This document shows positions 1 to 7,744 of a DNA stretch of 9,207 bases, one piece after another. The DNA is from an uncultured Desulfotignum sp. (GTDB taxonomy: Bacteria; Desulfobacterota; Desulfobacteria; Desulfobacterales; Desulfobacteraceae): assembly GCA_937951975.1 (NCBI GenBank), contig CALGAJ010000091.1:1-9207 (forward strand). Reading direction: 5' to 3'. Every line of letters starts with the position of its first letter. The first letter of the stretch is position 1. Position numbers and translations under genes: made by a program. The notes under the pieces are model-generated. The model searched no databases. It saw only the letters and a program-made list of their open reading frames with translations, and was not told the DNA's origin.

Positions 1-647
1 TCGGCATCCAGCAGATCGATGGTGGCCTCCATCTTGGGGACATGCACGGTGATATAGTCGGCCTGGCTGTAGAGATCATCCAGTTCCACAAATTCAAACC
101 CCTGCTTTTCAATATGTTCCCGGGAGATATTGGGGTCATGAACCATCACCCGCATTCTCAAGCCTTTGGCCAGATGGGCCACTCCGGAACCCACATTGCC
201 GAAACCGATGACCCCCAGTGTTTTATTGAAAACTTCCCGGCCCAGCAGCCGATTTTTCTCCCATTTCCCGGCTTTTAACGATGCCGTGGCCTGGGGGATG
301 TTCCGGGTCAGAGACATCATCATGGCAATGGCATGTTCAGCCGTGGTCACGGTATTGCCGCCGGGCGTGTTCATCACGGCCACCCCTTTTCGGGTGGCCT
401 CGTCGATGTCCACATTGTCCAGACCCACGCCGGCCCGGGCGACCACCTTGAGATTTGCCGCTGCGTCCAGCAGGGCTTTGTCCACCCTGGTGGCGCTCCG
501 GATGGCCAGCGCGTCATAGGACCCGATAATTTCACGCAGCGCTTCAGGAGACAACCCGGTGTTCACATCCACATCGATCCCGTCCTGGTTTCTGAAAATA
601 TCGATGCCTGCCTCATCCATTTTATCGCTGACCAGCACTTTCATCAT
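1..647 (-). CDS. serA: D-3-phosphoglycerate dehydrogenase, 3' part cut by window edge
   Basis: The product oxidises 3-phosphoglycerate to 3-phosphohydroxypyruvate with NAD, the first step of serine synthesis in the cytosol. About 215 N-terminal residues are visible. They start MMKVLVSDKMDEAG, carry the substrate-domain segments RSATRV (about 50-55) and RAGVGLDNVD (about 71-80), the GGNTVTTAEHA stretch (about 96-106), and the Rossmann nucleotide motif GFGNVG (148-153) followed by an Asp (about 171) at the end of the next strand, as expected for NAD binding. The catalytic Arg, Glu and His of this family lie further on, outside the window, so catalytic completeness and the presence of a C-terminal ACT domain cannot be judged. 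Two in-frame ATG codons stand in tandem. The one at 647 overlaps the serC stop as ATGA and lies 5 nt from AAGGAG; the one at 644 lies 8 nt away and is also possible. Translation is probably coupled to serC. Confidence 0.95.
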   Translation of the reverse strand, partial: MMKVLVSDKMDEAGIDIFRNQDGIDVDVNTGLSPEALREIIGSYDALAIRSATRVDKALLDAAANLKVVARAGVGLDNVDIDEATRKGVAVMNTPGGNTVTTAEHAIAMMMSLTRNIPQATASLKAGKWEKNRLLGREVFNKTLGVIGFGNVGSGVAHLAKGLRMRVMVHDPNISREHIEKQGFEFVELDDLYSQADYITVHVPKMEATIDLLDA

Positions 648-1732
648 CCATTCTCCTTTTCAAAAGCGATCATGAAATCTTTCAGAGCCTGGATTCCTTC
701 CCTTGTGGCGGCATTGTAGATGGATGCCCGGCATCCGCCCACGGACCGGTGACCTTTGAGGCCGCCCAGACCCTGTTTCAGAGCATCGGCCACAAACTGT
801 TTTTCCAGGTCCTCGGTGGGCAGCCGGAAAGTCACGTTCATCAGGGACCGGGAATCTTTTCGGGCCGTGCCCCGGTAAAAACCGGACCCGTCGATCACAT
901 CGTACAGCATGGCCGCTTTTTCCTGGTTGAATGCCGCCATGGCCTCCAGGGTGCCGAACTGCTCCTGAATCCACTTGAACACCAGCCCGATGGTATAGAT
1001 GCCGAAACAGGGCGGGGTGTTGTACATGGAATTTTTCTCCGCATAGGTGCTGTATTTGAGCATGGAAGGCAGGTCCGGGTTGGCGGTTTCCAGGAACGCC
1101 TTTTTGACGATCACCAGACAGGTGCCGGAAGGTCCTAAATTTTTCTGGGCACCGGCATAGATCAGGCCGAATTTGTCCATGGGCAGAGGCCGGGAGAAGA
1201 CGTCGGACGACATGTCCGCCACCAGGGGTATCCCGCCGGTTTCCGGAAACTTTGCAAACTGGGTGCCTTTGATGGTGTTGTTGGAGGTCAGGTGCACATA
1301 CCGGGCATCCGGGGTACAGGGAATCGCGTCCGGGATGTAAGAGAAATTCCGGTCTTCGGAAGACGCGGTCACCTGGATGGTCTTTTTCTGAATTTTTGCT
1401 TCCTTGATGGCTTTGGTGGACCAGGTGCCGGTGTTGACATAGTCTGCGGTCTGTCCCTGGCCCAGAAAGTTCATGGGGATCATGGCGAACTGCAGAGACG
1501 CCCCTCCCTGGATAAACAGCACATGCCAGGAATCATTCAGGTTCAACAGCTGCCGGGCCCGGTCAACGGCATCGCTGATCACTTCATCAAACTGAGCCGA
1601 CCGGTGGCTGATCTCGATGATGGACATGCCGGAATTCTTGAAATTCAGAAACGAGGCCTGGATCTCTTCCAGAACCGGCAGGGGCAATGCGGCCGGACCG
1701 GCGTTAAAATTGTGAATTCGCTGCGCTGTCAT
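644..1732 (-). CDS. serC: Phosphoserine aminotransferase (class V, PLP-dependent)
   Basis: The enzyme converts 3-phosphohydroxypyruvate plus glutamate to O-phosphoserine and 2-oxoglutarate, the second step of serine synthesis, and the same family also serves pyridoxal phosphate synthesis. The product has 362 residues, the usual family length. It opens with the signature HNFNAGPAALP (7-17), then HRS (43-45), GGAS (76-79), the cofactor-stacking Trp in TGTW (101-104), the Asp of VADMSSD (173), and the Schiff-base lysine K197 in AGAQKNLGPSG. The C-terminal KGHRSVGGCRASIYNA segment supplies the phosphate-binding residues. The ATG at 1732 is chosen because AAGGAG (1738-1743) lies 5 nt upstream and family proteins begin right before the HNFNAGP motif; a TTG five codons earlier would lie on top of that ribosome site. 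It follows prfC after 71 bp and overlaps serA by ATGA, so serC-serA is one translational unit. Confidence 0.97.
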   Translation of the reverse strand: MTAQRIHNFNAGPAALPLPVLEEIQASFLNFKNSGMSIIEISHRSAQFDEVISDAVDRARQLLNLNDSWHVLFIQGGASLQFAMIPMNFLGQGQTADYVNTGTWSTKAIKEAKIQKKTIQVTASSEDRNFSYIPDAIPCTPDARYVHLTSNNTIKGTQFAKFPETGGIPLVADMSSDVFSRPLPMDKFGLIYAGAQKNLGPSGTCLVIVKKAFLETANPDLPSMLKYSTYAEKNSMYNTPPCFGIYTIGLVFKWIQEQFGTLEAMAAFNQEKAAMLYDVIDGSGFYRGTARKDSRSLMNVTFRLPTEDLEKQFVADALKQGLGGLKGHRSVGGCRASIYNAATREGIQALKDFMIAFEKENG

Positions 1733-1803
1733 GATTTCTCCTTTCAATTCTATGGTAATGTGAATCGGGTTAATCCAAGCATCAAGCTTTCATCATCCCC
1801 TTT

Positions 1804-3411
1804 TTATACATTGTGCTCGCGGGTCTTGTGGAACTGGATGTCCGGCCATTCTTCCATGACAAACCCCAGCTGGTACTCGCTGGTGGTCATGAAGGTCAGG
1901 CACCTCTGCGCATCCAGGGCAAGGCTGGATTCATTTTTCTGCCGGAACCGTTTGAGCATTTTTTCATCCTCGCAGGTGACCCATCTGGCCACGGACAGAT
2001 CAATGGATTCATACCCGGCATGGACATTGTATTCCGCCTTGAGCCGGGCCATGGTCACGTCAAACTGCAGCACGCCCACCGCCCCGATCACGTGCATGTT
2101 CCCCAGCAGCGGCCGGAAAACCTGGATGGTACCTTCTTCGGCCAGCTGGGTCAATCCTTTGTTCAACGACTTGGTCTTGAGGGGATCTTTGAGCAGAACC
2201 CGCCGGAAATGCTCGGGTGCAAAGCTGGGAATTCCTAAAAATACCAGCGGCTCTTTGGTGGTGAATGTATCTCCGATCTTGATGGTGCCGTGATTGTGGA
2301 TCCCGATGATGTCACCGGGGTAGGCTTCTTCCACATGGCTGCGTTCCTGGGCCATGAACATGGTGGCATTGGACAGGCGGATCTCTTTTCCGATGCGGTG
2401 ATGCTTCACCTTCATGCCTTTAGTGAACTTGCCGGAGCAGATCCGGAAAAACGCGATGCGGTCCCGGTGTTCCGGGTCCATGTTGGCCTGGATCTTAAAG
2501 GCAAATCCTGAAAAATCGGTCTCCATGGGACTGACATCCCTGGACTGGGCCGGCCGGATCCCGGGCGGAGGCGCAATTTTCACAAATGCGTCCAGCATTT
2601 CTTTGACCCCGAAATTGTTGATGGCGGAACCGAAAAACACCGGGGTCTGGGTTCCGGAAAGATACAATGACATGTCAAAGGGATCTGAAGCCCCTTTGAT
2701 GAGTTCCACATCTTCTCTGAGCTGATCCGCCTGGGAGGAAGAAATCAGTTCATCCAGCCGGGGATCGGACAAGTCCTGAATCCGGATACCGTCATCATCT
2801 CTGGGGGTGTATCCGGGAGTGAAAATCCCCAGTTCTTTGGTTTCAAAATTGTACACCCCTTTAAACCGTTTGCCCATGCCGATGGGCCAGGTCAACGGCA
2901 CGCATTCGATCTGGAGTTTGTCTTCGATATCCTCGAAAATATCCAGGGGATCCAGCCCTTCTCTGTCCAGTTTGTTGATAAAGGTGATGATGGGGGTGTT
3001 GCGCATGCGGCACACCTCCATGAGTTTTTCAGTCTGGGGCTCCACCCCTTTGGCATTGTCAATGATCATGACCGCGCAGTCCACAGCCGTGAGCACCCGG
3101 TAGGTGTCTTCGGAAAAATCCTGGTGCCCGGGTGTGTCCAGCAGATTGATCTCATATCCTTTGTATTCAAACTTCATGACCGAGGAGGAAACGGAAATGC
3201 CGCGTTCCTGTTCAATGGACAGAAAATCCGACAACGCGGCCCGGTCGGTTTTTCTGGATTTCACAGCCCCGGCCTGGGTGATGGCCCCGCCGAACAAAAG
3301 CAGTTTTTCAGTCAAAGTGGTTTTCCCGGCATCCGGGTGAGAAATAATGGCAAAGGTCCGGCGTTTATTGATCTCCCGGACCCTTGCCCTGTCTATGGTG
3401 TCTGATTCCAT
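1804..3411 (-). CDS. prfC: Peptide chain release factor 3 (RF3, translational GTPase)
   Basis: RF3 is a cytosolic GTPase that removes RF1 or RF2 from the ribosome after peptide release and contributes to quality control after miscoding. The 535-residue product is full length (family about 525-535). GTPase motifs are all present: P-loop SHPDAGKT (24-31), the switch region with ERGIS (69-73), DTPGH (92-96) and NKLD (136-139). The RF3-specific segments include QAGAVKSRKT before switch I and the C-terminal EEWPDIQFHKTRE, which separate it from EF-G and from LepA or tetracycline-protection proteins. The ATG at 3411 has AAGGA (3421-3425) 9 nt upstream, and the stop is TAA. It is the first of three collinear genes (prfC, serC, serA). 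The functional link to serine synthesis is not obvious, and shared transcription is inferred only from the short gap and the lack of a terminator. Confidence 0.97.
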   Translation of the reverse strand: MESDTIDRARVREINKRRTFAIISHPDAGKTTLTEKLLLFGGAITQAGAVKSRKTDRAALSDFLSIEQERGISVSSSVMKFEYKGYEINLLDTPGHQDFSEDTYRVLTAVDCAVMIIDNAKGVEPQTEKLMEVCRMRNTPIITFINKLDREGLDPLDIFEDIEDKLQIECVPLTWPIGMGKRFKGVYNFETKELGIFTPGYTPRDDDGIRIQDLSDPRLDELISSSQADQLREDVELIKGASDPFDMSLYLSGTQTPVFFGSAINNFGVKEMLDAFVKIAPPPGIRPAQSRDVSPMETDFSGFAFKIQANMDPEHRDRIAFFRICSGKFTKGMKVKHHRIGKEIRLSNATMFMAQERSHVEEAYPGDIIGIHNHGTIKIGDTFTTKEPLVFLGIPSFAPEHFRRVLLKDPLKTKSLNKGLTQLAEEGTIQVFRPLLGNMHVIGAVGVLQFDVTMARLKAEYNVHAGYESIDLSVARWVTCEDEKMLKRFRQKNESSLALDAQRCLTFMTTSEYQLGFVMEEWPDIQFHKTREHNV

Positions 3412-3442
3412 TCACTGGTATCCTTACATCGATATTTGATAG

Positions 3443-3454
3443 TTGTACATACAA
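3443..3454. repeat. 12 bp palindrome TTGTA-CA-TACAA in the prfC leader
   Basis: The plus strand reads TTGTACATACAA, two perfect 5 bp arms around 2 bp. It lies between the candidate prfC promoter and the prfC ribosome site. A second short palindrome, CATAT-TCC-ATATG (3483-3495), fills the spacer of that promoter. Both have the size and symmetry of operator sites for dimeric repressors. They match no binding site that I recognise, and short A+T-rich palindromes also occur by chance. Confidence 0.3.
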
Positions 3455-3475
3455 ATTTAAATCATCTTCTCTTAT

Positions 3476-3504
3476 ATGTTACCATATTCCATATGATCCG
3501 ACAA
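3476..3504 (-). promoter_or_regulatory. Candidate sigma-70-type promoter for prfC
   Basis: In the A+T-rich gap between ugd and prfC, the minus strand reads TTGTCG (3504-3499), a 17 bp spacer, then TAACAT (3481-3476), each matching the consensus hexamers at four of six positions. It would give a leader of about 60 nt before prfC. The spacing is ideal but the hexamers are imperfect, and the A+T-rich gap makes chance matches easy. Consequently this is only the best candidate seen, and it would be the natural start for a prfC-serC-serA transcript. Confidence 0.3.
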
Positions 3505-3544
3505 TTTAATATAACAACCCTGTATTCGGTACCTGTGATTCTGA

Positions 3545-3585
3545 CTCAATGAAACTGAAATGCCGCGGCAAAAAAACTCATTGAG
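3545..3585 (-). terminator. Possible 3' hairpin at the end of ugd (not a standard terminator)
   Basis: Perfect 8 bp arms CTCAATGA (3545-3552) and TCATTGAG (3578-3585) enclose 25 bp, which itself contains the 10 bp palindrome TGCCGCGGCA (3561-3570). On the minus strand the first arm includes the last codon and stop codon of ugd. A run of seven T lies inside the loop, before the inner palindrome, rather than after the stem. The structure is therefore well placed to end or protect the ugd message but does not have the usual stem followed by a U tract. Confidence 0.3.
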
Positions 3586-4933
3586 ATCCGGAATCATGGA
3601 TCTCTCTGCCGATGCCATGATATTCAAATCCGAATTCCATCATTTCTTCCGGATCATACTGGTTTCTGCCGTCAAAAAGGATGGTTTCTTTCATCATCCC
3701 GCGCATGCGTTTGAAATCCGGCTGGCGAAACGCCTTCCATTCGGTTACCAGAATCAGAGCGTCGGCATTTTCCAGGACCTGGTAGGGATCGTCCATCAAC
3801 GTCAGTTGACCCGTGTCCAGCCATTTGTCGGGTATTTCTCTGGCCGCCTGGGGCATCGCCACCGGGTCATAGGCTTTTACAATCGCCCCTGCCGCAATGA
3901 TATCCGATAAAAGAACAAGGGATGCCGCTTCGCGCATGTCGTCGGTACCGGGTTTGAATGCCAGTCCCCACAGAGCCAGGCGTCGGCCGGTCAGGTCCGC
4001 ACCGAACCGGGATTTGATTTTATTGCCCAGCACATGCTTCTGCCGGTTGTTCCGTTCTTCCACCGCAGCCAGTACGGAAGGTGTGACCCCGACATCTGCG
4101 GCCGTTTTGATCAATGCCTTGACATCTTTGGGAAAACAGGATCCCCCATACCCGCAGCCCGGATAAATAAACGAATATCCGATACGGGTGTCGGAACCGA
4201 TGCCTTTTCTGACATTTTCCACATCCACGTTCAATTGTTCACAGATCGTGGCGATCTCGTTCATAAATGAAATCCGGGTGGCCAGCATGGCATTGGCCGC
4301 ATACTTGGTCATTTCCGCATCTTTGACATTCATGAGAATTATTTTATCCCGGTTCATGGAAAACGGGGCATAGAGCCGGCGCATGATTTTCGCGGCCCGA
4401 TCTGAATTCACACCCACAATGATGCGATCCGGTTTGAGAAAATCACGGATGGCAGCCCCTTCCTTGAGAAATTCCGGGTTGGACACCACATCAAATGCCA
4501 GGTCAGCGCCCCGGCGTGACAGCTCGGACTTCACCACCTGGGCAACCTGATCCGCTGTGCCCACCGGAACCGTTGATTTGTCAACGATGACCGCATAATC
4601 CGTCATATGCCGCCCGATCTGCCGGGCCACCTCCAGCACATATTTCAGATCTGCCGATCCGTTCTCCCCCGGCGGAGTTCCCACGGCAATGAAAAAAATC
4701 CGGCAGTCCTCGGCAGCTTCGCCCAGACGGGTGGTAAATTGCAGTGTGCCATCCTGCATATTTTCCTTAACCATTTTTTCCAGACCCGGTTCATAAATAG
4801 GCAATACCCCCTGTTTCAGGGAATCAATCTTTTTTTTGTCAATATCCACGCAGGTGACCTGGCTGCCCATTTCAGCAAAACATGCGCCAGTCACCAGTCC
4901 CACATACCCGGTGCCGATAATCGTTAATTTCAT
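3578..4933 (-). CDS. ugd: UDP-glucose 6-dehydrogenase
   Basis: The enzyme oxidises UDP-glucose twice with NAD to give UDP-glucuronate, a precursor of acidic sugars in lipopolysaccharide, capsule and exopolysaccharide. The product has 451 residues, normal for the bacterial family. It shows the N-terminal NAD site GTGYVG (7-12) and the acidic VDID strand end (29-32). Further along come VGTPPGENG (84-92), the STVPVGT loop (120-126), NPEFLKEG (152-159), EMTKYAANA with K210, and the catalytic cysteine C266 in GYGGSCFPKD (261-270). All expected catalytic residues are present. The alternatives in this superfamily (GDP-mannose or UDP-N-acetylmannosamine dehydrogenase) are less likely given the GYGGSCFPKDV pattern and the nearby UDP-glucuronate epimerase. 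The ATG at 4933 has AGGA (4943-4946) 9 nt upstream. The gene is divergent from pepN and probably has its own promoter in the shared gap. Only a TAAAAT-like -10 (4972-4967) without a credible -35 is visible. Confidence 0.95.
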   Translation of the reverse strand: MKLTIIGTGYVGLVTGACFAEMGSQVTCVDIDKKKIDSLKQGVLPIYEPGLEKMVKENMQDGTLQFTTRLGEAAEDCRIFFIAVGTPPGENGSADLKYVLEVARQIGRHMTDYAVIVDKSTVPVGTADQVAQVVKSELSRRGADLAFDVVSNPEFLKEGAAIRDFLKPDRIIVGVNSDRAAKIMRRLYAPFSMNRDKIILMNVKDAEMTKYAANAMLATRISFMNEIATICEQLNVDVENVRKGIGSDTRIGYSFIYPGCGYGGSCFPKDVKALIKTAADVGVTPSVLAAVEERNNRQKHVLGNKIKSRFGADLTGRRLALWGLAFKPGTDDMREAASLVLLSDIIAAGAIVKAYDPVAMPQAAREIPDKWLDTGQLTLMDDPYQVLENADALILVTEWKAFRQPDFKRMRGMMKETILFDGRNQYDPEEMMEFGFEYHGIGREIHDSGSQ

Positions 4934-5025
4934 AATTTTGTTTCCTGACCGTCAATTTTTCATTAGATTTTATGCCTGAATTGCTAAGTCTGTTTAATAC
5001 ATACTTGATGATAATTCAACCAATC

Positions 5026-5051
5026 CTTGTTTGTATTCATGCAAAAACAAG
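5026..5051. repeat. Inverted repeat CTTGTTT / AAACAAG in the ugd-pepN gap
   Basis: Perfect 7 bp arms (5026-5032 and 5045-5051) flank a 12 bp centre. The same outer half-sites CTTGT and ACAAG recur closer together at 5089-5102 (CTTGT-ATTG-ACAAG), overlapping the -35 box of the pepN promoter. The recurrence hints at a regulator bound between the two divergent genes. The spacings differ, no known binding motif is recognised, and chance is a fair alternative. Confidence 0.3.
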
Positions 5052-5094
5052 AATTTTGACGGATGCGGAAACCGGACTTCCATTCCCCCTTGTA

Positions 5095-5123
5095 TTGACA
5101 AGTTCTATTAATGCAATTATTCT
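5095..5123 (+). promoter_or_regulatory. Sigma-70-type promoter for pepN
   Basis: A consensus -35 box TTGACA (5095-5100), a 17 bp spacer and TATTCT (5118-5123, four of six matches) point rightwards into pepN. Transcription would be expected to begin 6 to 9 bases after the -10 box, that is at about 5129-5132. The pepN ATG is at 5132, so this promoter would yield a leaderless or nearly leaderless mRNA. The -35 box lies inside the short inverted repeat CTTGT-ATTG-ACAAG (5089-5102), which could be an operator. Confidence 0.6.
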
Positions 5124-5131
5124 GCACTATT

Positions 5132-7744
5132 ATGAGACCAGACACGTTAGTATTACTCAAAGACTATACCCCGCCTGATTTTCTGGTAGACCGGGTAAGG
5201 CTTGTTTTCGACATCCGGCCCCGTGAAACCCGGGTGACTTCAACGTTGACCCTTTATAAAAATCCTGACAATTCCAAAAAATCCTCTGTACTGAAAATGG
5301 ATAAAGGGGATTTCAAGATCCTGTCCGTCACACTGGATGGTCAGGATCTGTCTGCAAAAGATTTTCAGGCAGACGAAAACTCCTTTATTGTACCGGATGT
5401 GCCGGACCGGTTTACTTTGGAAATCCGTACAATGCTTGATCCGGAAAAAAATACCCGCCTGGAGGGATTGTACCGATCCAACGGCATTTACTGCACCCAG
5501 TGTGAAGCTGAAGGATTCCGCAACATCACCCCGTTTCCGGACCGGCCCGATGTCATGGCCCGGTACACCTGCACCATTATTGCCGACAAAACCCGATGTC
5601 CGGTGCTGTTATCCAACGGCAATCCCGTGGATAAAGGAGACCTGACGGGCAACCGGCACTTTGTGACCTGGGAGGATCCGTTTAAAAAACCCTGTTATCT
5701 GTTCGCACTGGTGGCCGGCAATCTGTCCTGGATTGAGTCGCCGTTTGTCACCCGGTCCGGAAACCCGATCACCTTGAAAATCTTTGCAGAGCCGGAAAAC
5801 ATCGATAAATGCCACCATGCCATGGCCTGTCTCAAACAGGCCGTCAAATGGGATGAAAACCGGTTCAATCTTGAATATGACCTGGATCTGTATCAGATTG
5901 TGGCCATCAATGACTTCAATGCCGGTGCCATGGAGAACAAGGGGTTGAACATTTTCAACGCCAAATATGTGCTTGCCGATCCGGCCACGGCCACGGATGA
6001 CGATTTCATGAACATCCAGCGGGTGATCGGACACGAATATTTTCACAACTGGACCGGTAACCGGGTCACCCTGAAAAACTGGTTCCAGCTCAGCCTGAAA
6101 GAAGGGCTGACCGTTTTCAGGGATCAGGAATTCACTTCTGATCTGAATTCCCGATCCGTTGAGCGCATCACCAACGTTAAAAAACTTCGATCCCTGCAGT
6201 TTCCGGAAGACGGTGGTCCCATGACACACCCGGTGCGGCCGGACGCCTATATCAAGATGGACAATTTTTATACCATGACCGTGTATGAAAAAGGCGCGGA
6301 ACTGATCCGCATGATCCATCAGCTTTTAGGTGAAACCGCATTTCAAAAGGGAATGGCCCTGTATTTTGAGCTGTTTGACGGCATGGCCGTCACGGTCGAG
6401 GATTTTTTGTCTGTCATGGCACAGGCCGGTCCCATGGATCTCGGTCAGTTCAAGCTATGGTACACCCAGTCAGGCACCCCCACAGTGACCCTCACCCGGT
6501 CTTATAATCCAGATACCCGGACCCTGTCGGTGACCTTTGCCCAGCACACGCCATCCGACCGAAACCAGTCTGAAAAACAGCCGCTGCATATTCCCATCCG
6601 CATGGGGTTGATTGATCCCAAGGGCCAAGACATCATCCCGGAACAAGGATCATTGATCCAGATGACGGACGAGATTCTCACCCTGACATTTCAGAACGTA
6701 TCTTCCGGCATCCTGCCCTCGGTGTTCCGGCAGTTTTCCGCCCCGGTCAATATATCCACTGATTTTTCAGATGAAGAACTGGCATTTCTCATGGCCCATG
6801 ACACCGATGACTTCAACCGGTGGGATGCGGCCCAGACATTGTTCAACAAAGAGATCCGGCAGCTGGTGACCGCCCTGTCACAGCACCGGTCTCCGGCCGT
6901 ATCCCAGGACCTGGTCCACGCCTTTGAAGCCGCTTTGGCCGACGAGTCTGCGGATCGGGCCTTTCTGGCCAAAGCGCTGGCCATTCCACAGGAAACGGAA
7001 CTGGCAAACCTGTTTGATGTCATTGATGTGGATGCTGTCCATGCGGCCAGGCAGCATTTAAAAACCCATCTGGCCACCACACTTACCCCTTTGTTTTTCA
7101 AAACCATTGACCGGTGCGGCCACTCAGATCCCAAAAGTCTTTCCCTCCAGGATATCGGGAGCCGAAGTCTGAGAAACCTGGCGTTCTCTTATCTGGCAAG
7201 CATTGGTACGCCATCTGTTCATGATATCATATGGAAGGCATTTCTGGCGGCTGAAAACATGACCGATGAATTTGCCGGTTTTAAAATACTTTGCACCACC
7301 ACCCCTGATTTGAAACAAAAAAGCGTGGCCCGGTTTTATGAAAAATGGTCCCAGGATCCCCTGGTCATGGACAAATGGTTTTATGTCCAGGCGGTTTCTC
7401 CTCTGGCGGATACGCTGGCATGTGTGAAGGATCTGGTGAAACATCCGGATTTCACCTTGACCAACCCCAACCGGGTCCGGGCCCTGATTTACGGGTTTGC
7501 CATGAACAACCCCGTTCATTTCCATGAAAAAAACGGCAACGGATACGGATTTGTCACGGACAGGATTCTGGAACTGGATGCAATCAACCACCAGATTGCC
7601 GCCCGTCTGGCCGGATGTTTCAATCAATGGAGAAAATATGATTCCCACCGCCGGGTTTTGATGAAGCAGGCCCTGGAAACCCTGGCAGCCGCACCGAATC
7701 TGTCCACCAATGTGTATGAGATTGTTTCCCGGGCCCTGGCCTGA
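5132..7744 (+). CDS. pepN: Aminopeptidase N (M1 family zinc metallopeptidase)
   Basis: This cytosolic zinc aminopeptidase removes N-terminal residues from peptides in the last stage of protein turnover. From the ATG at 5132 the product has 870 residues, the same as I recall for E. coli PepN. The N-terminal beta domain is followed by the thermolysin-like domain with the GAMEN exopeptidase motif (265-269). The zinc site HEYFH (301-305) has its third ligand E324 in LKEGL, and the transition-state tyrosine is Y385 in TVYEKGAE. The middle beta-sandwich and the alpha-helical C-terminal domain, ending in NVYEIVSRALA, complete the PepN subfamily layout. The start at 5132 puts the conserved DY(T)PPD(F) segment at residues 11-16, as in the family. 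An ATG at 5111 in the same frame lies inside the promoter spacer. Neither start has a Shine-Dalgarno sequence. It is the only plus-strand gene here and ends 3 bp from the convergent epimerase gene. Confidence 0.95.
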   Translation: MRPDTLVLLKDYTPPDFLVDRVRLVFDIRPRETRVTSTLTLYKNPDNSKKSSVLKMDKGDFKILSVTLDGQDLSAKDFQADENSFIVPDVPDRFTLEIRTMLDPEKNTRLEGLYRSNGIYCTQCEAEGFRNITPFPDRPDVMARYTCTIIADKTRCPVLLSNGNPVDKGDLTGNRHFVTWEDPFKKPCYLFALVAGNLSWIESPFVTRSGNPITLKIFAEPENIDKCHHAMACLKQAVKWDENRFNLEYDLDLYQIVAINDFNAGAMENKGLNIFNAKYVLADPATATDDDFMNIQRVIGHEYFHNWTGNRVTLKNWFQLSLKEGLTVFRDQEFTSDLNSRSVERITNVKKLRSLQFPEDGGPMTHPVRPDAYIKMDNFYTMTVYEKGAELIRMIHQLLGETAFQKGMALYFELFDGMAVTVEDFLSVMAQAGPMDLGQFKLWYTQSGTPTVTLTRSYNPDTRTLSVTFAQHTPSDRNQSEKQPLHIPIRMGLIDPKGQDIIPEQGSLIQMTDEILTLTFQNVSSGILPSVFRQFSAPVNISTDFSDEELAFLMAHDTDDFNRWDAAQTLFNKEIRQLVTALSQHRSPAVSQDLVHAFEAALADESADRAFLAKALAIPQETELANLFDVIDVDAVHAARQHLKTHLATTLTPLFFKTIDRCGHSDPKSLSLQDIGSRSLRNLAFSYLASIGTPSVHDIIWKAFLAAENMTDEFAGFKILCTTTPDLKQKSVARFYEKWSQDPLVMDKWFYVQAVSPLADTLACVKDLVKHPDFTLTNPNRVRALIYGFAMNNPVHFHEKNGNGYGFVTDRILELDAINHQIAARLAGCFNQWRKYDSHRRVLMKQALETLAAAPNLSTNVYEIVSRALA

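Noticed and set aside
1733..1747. TTG start for serC five codons upstream of 1732
   Set aside because: It would place the start on the AAGGAG ribosome site itself, and family proteins begin just before HNFNAGP.
1747..1752. TAGAAT -10-like box on the minus strand before serC
   Set aside because: There is no -35 partner at a usable distance, and a start from it would cut off the serC Shine-Dalgarno sequence.
1292..2293. Long open frame on the plus strand (333 codons) opposite serC and prfC
   Set aside because: It crosses from one real minus-strand gene to the next, has no ribosome site, and its composition is that of a mirror of biased codons. serC and prfC are unmistakable on the other strand.
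4967..4972. TAAAAT -10-like box on the minus strand upstream of ugd
   Set aside because: It would give a sensible leader, but no -35-like hexamer lies 16-18 bp upstream, so it is mentioned under ugd and not called as a promoter.
5111..5131. Upstream in-frame ATG for pepN at 5111
   Set aside because: It lies within the promoter spacer, so it would not be in the transcript from that promoter; it also lacks a ribosome site and adds 7 residues beyond the family N-terminus.
4972..5178. Small 68-codon plus-strand frame in the ugd-pepN gap
   Set aside because: No Shine-Dalgarno sequence, overlaps the pepN start by 47 bp in another frame, and would run through the pepN promoter; no sign of coding constraint.
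5609..6319. 236-codon open frame on the minus strand inside pepN
   Set aside because: It covers the GAMEN and zinc-site coding region of pepN and shows no family motif of its own; an antisense shadow.
7124..7648. 174-codon minus-strand frame opposite the end of pepN
   Set aside because: Antisense to the conserved helical domain of PepN, no recognisable domain and no ribosome site.
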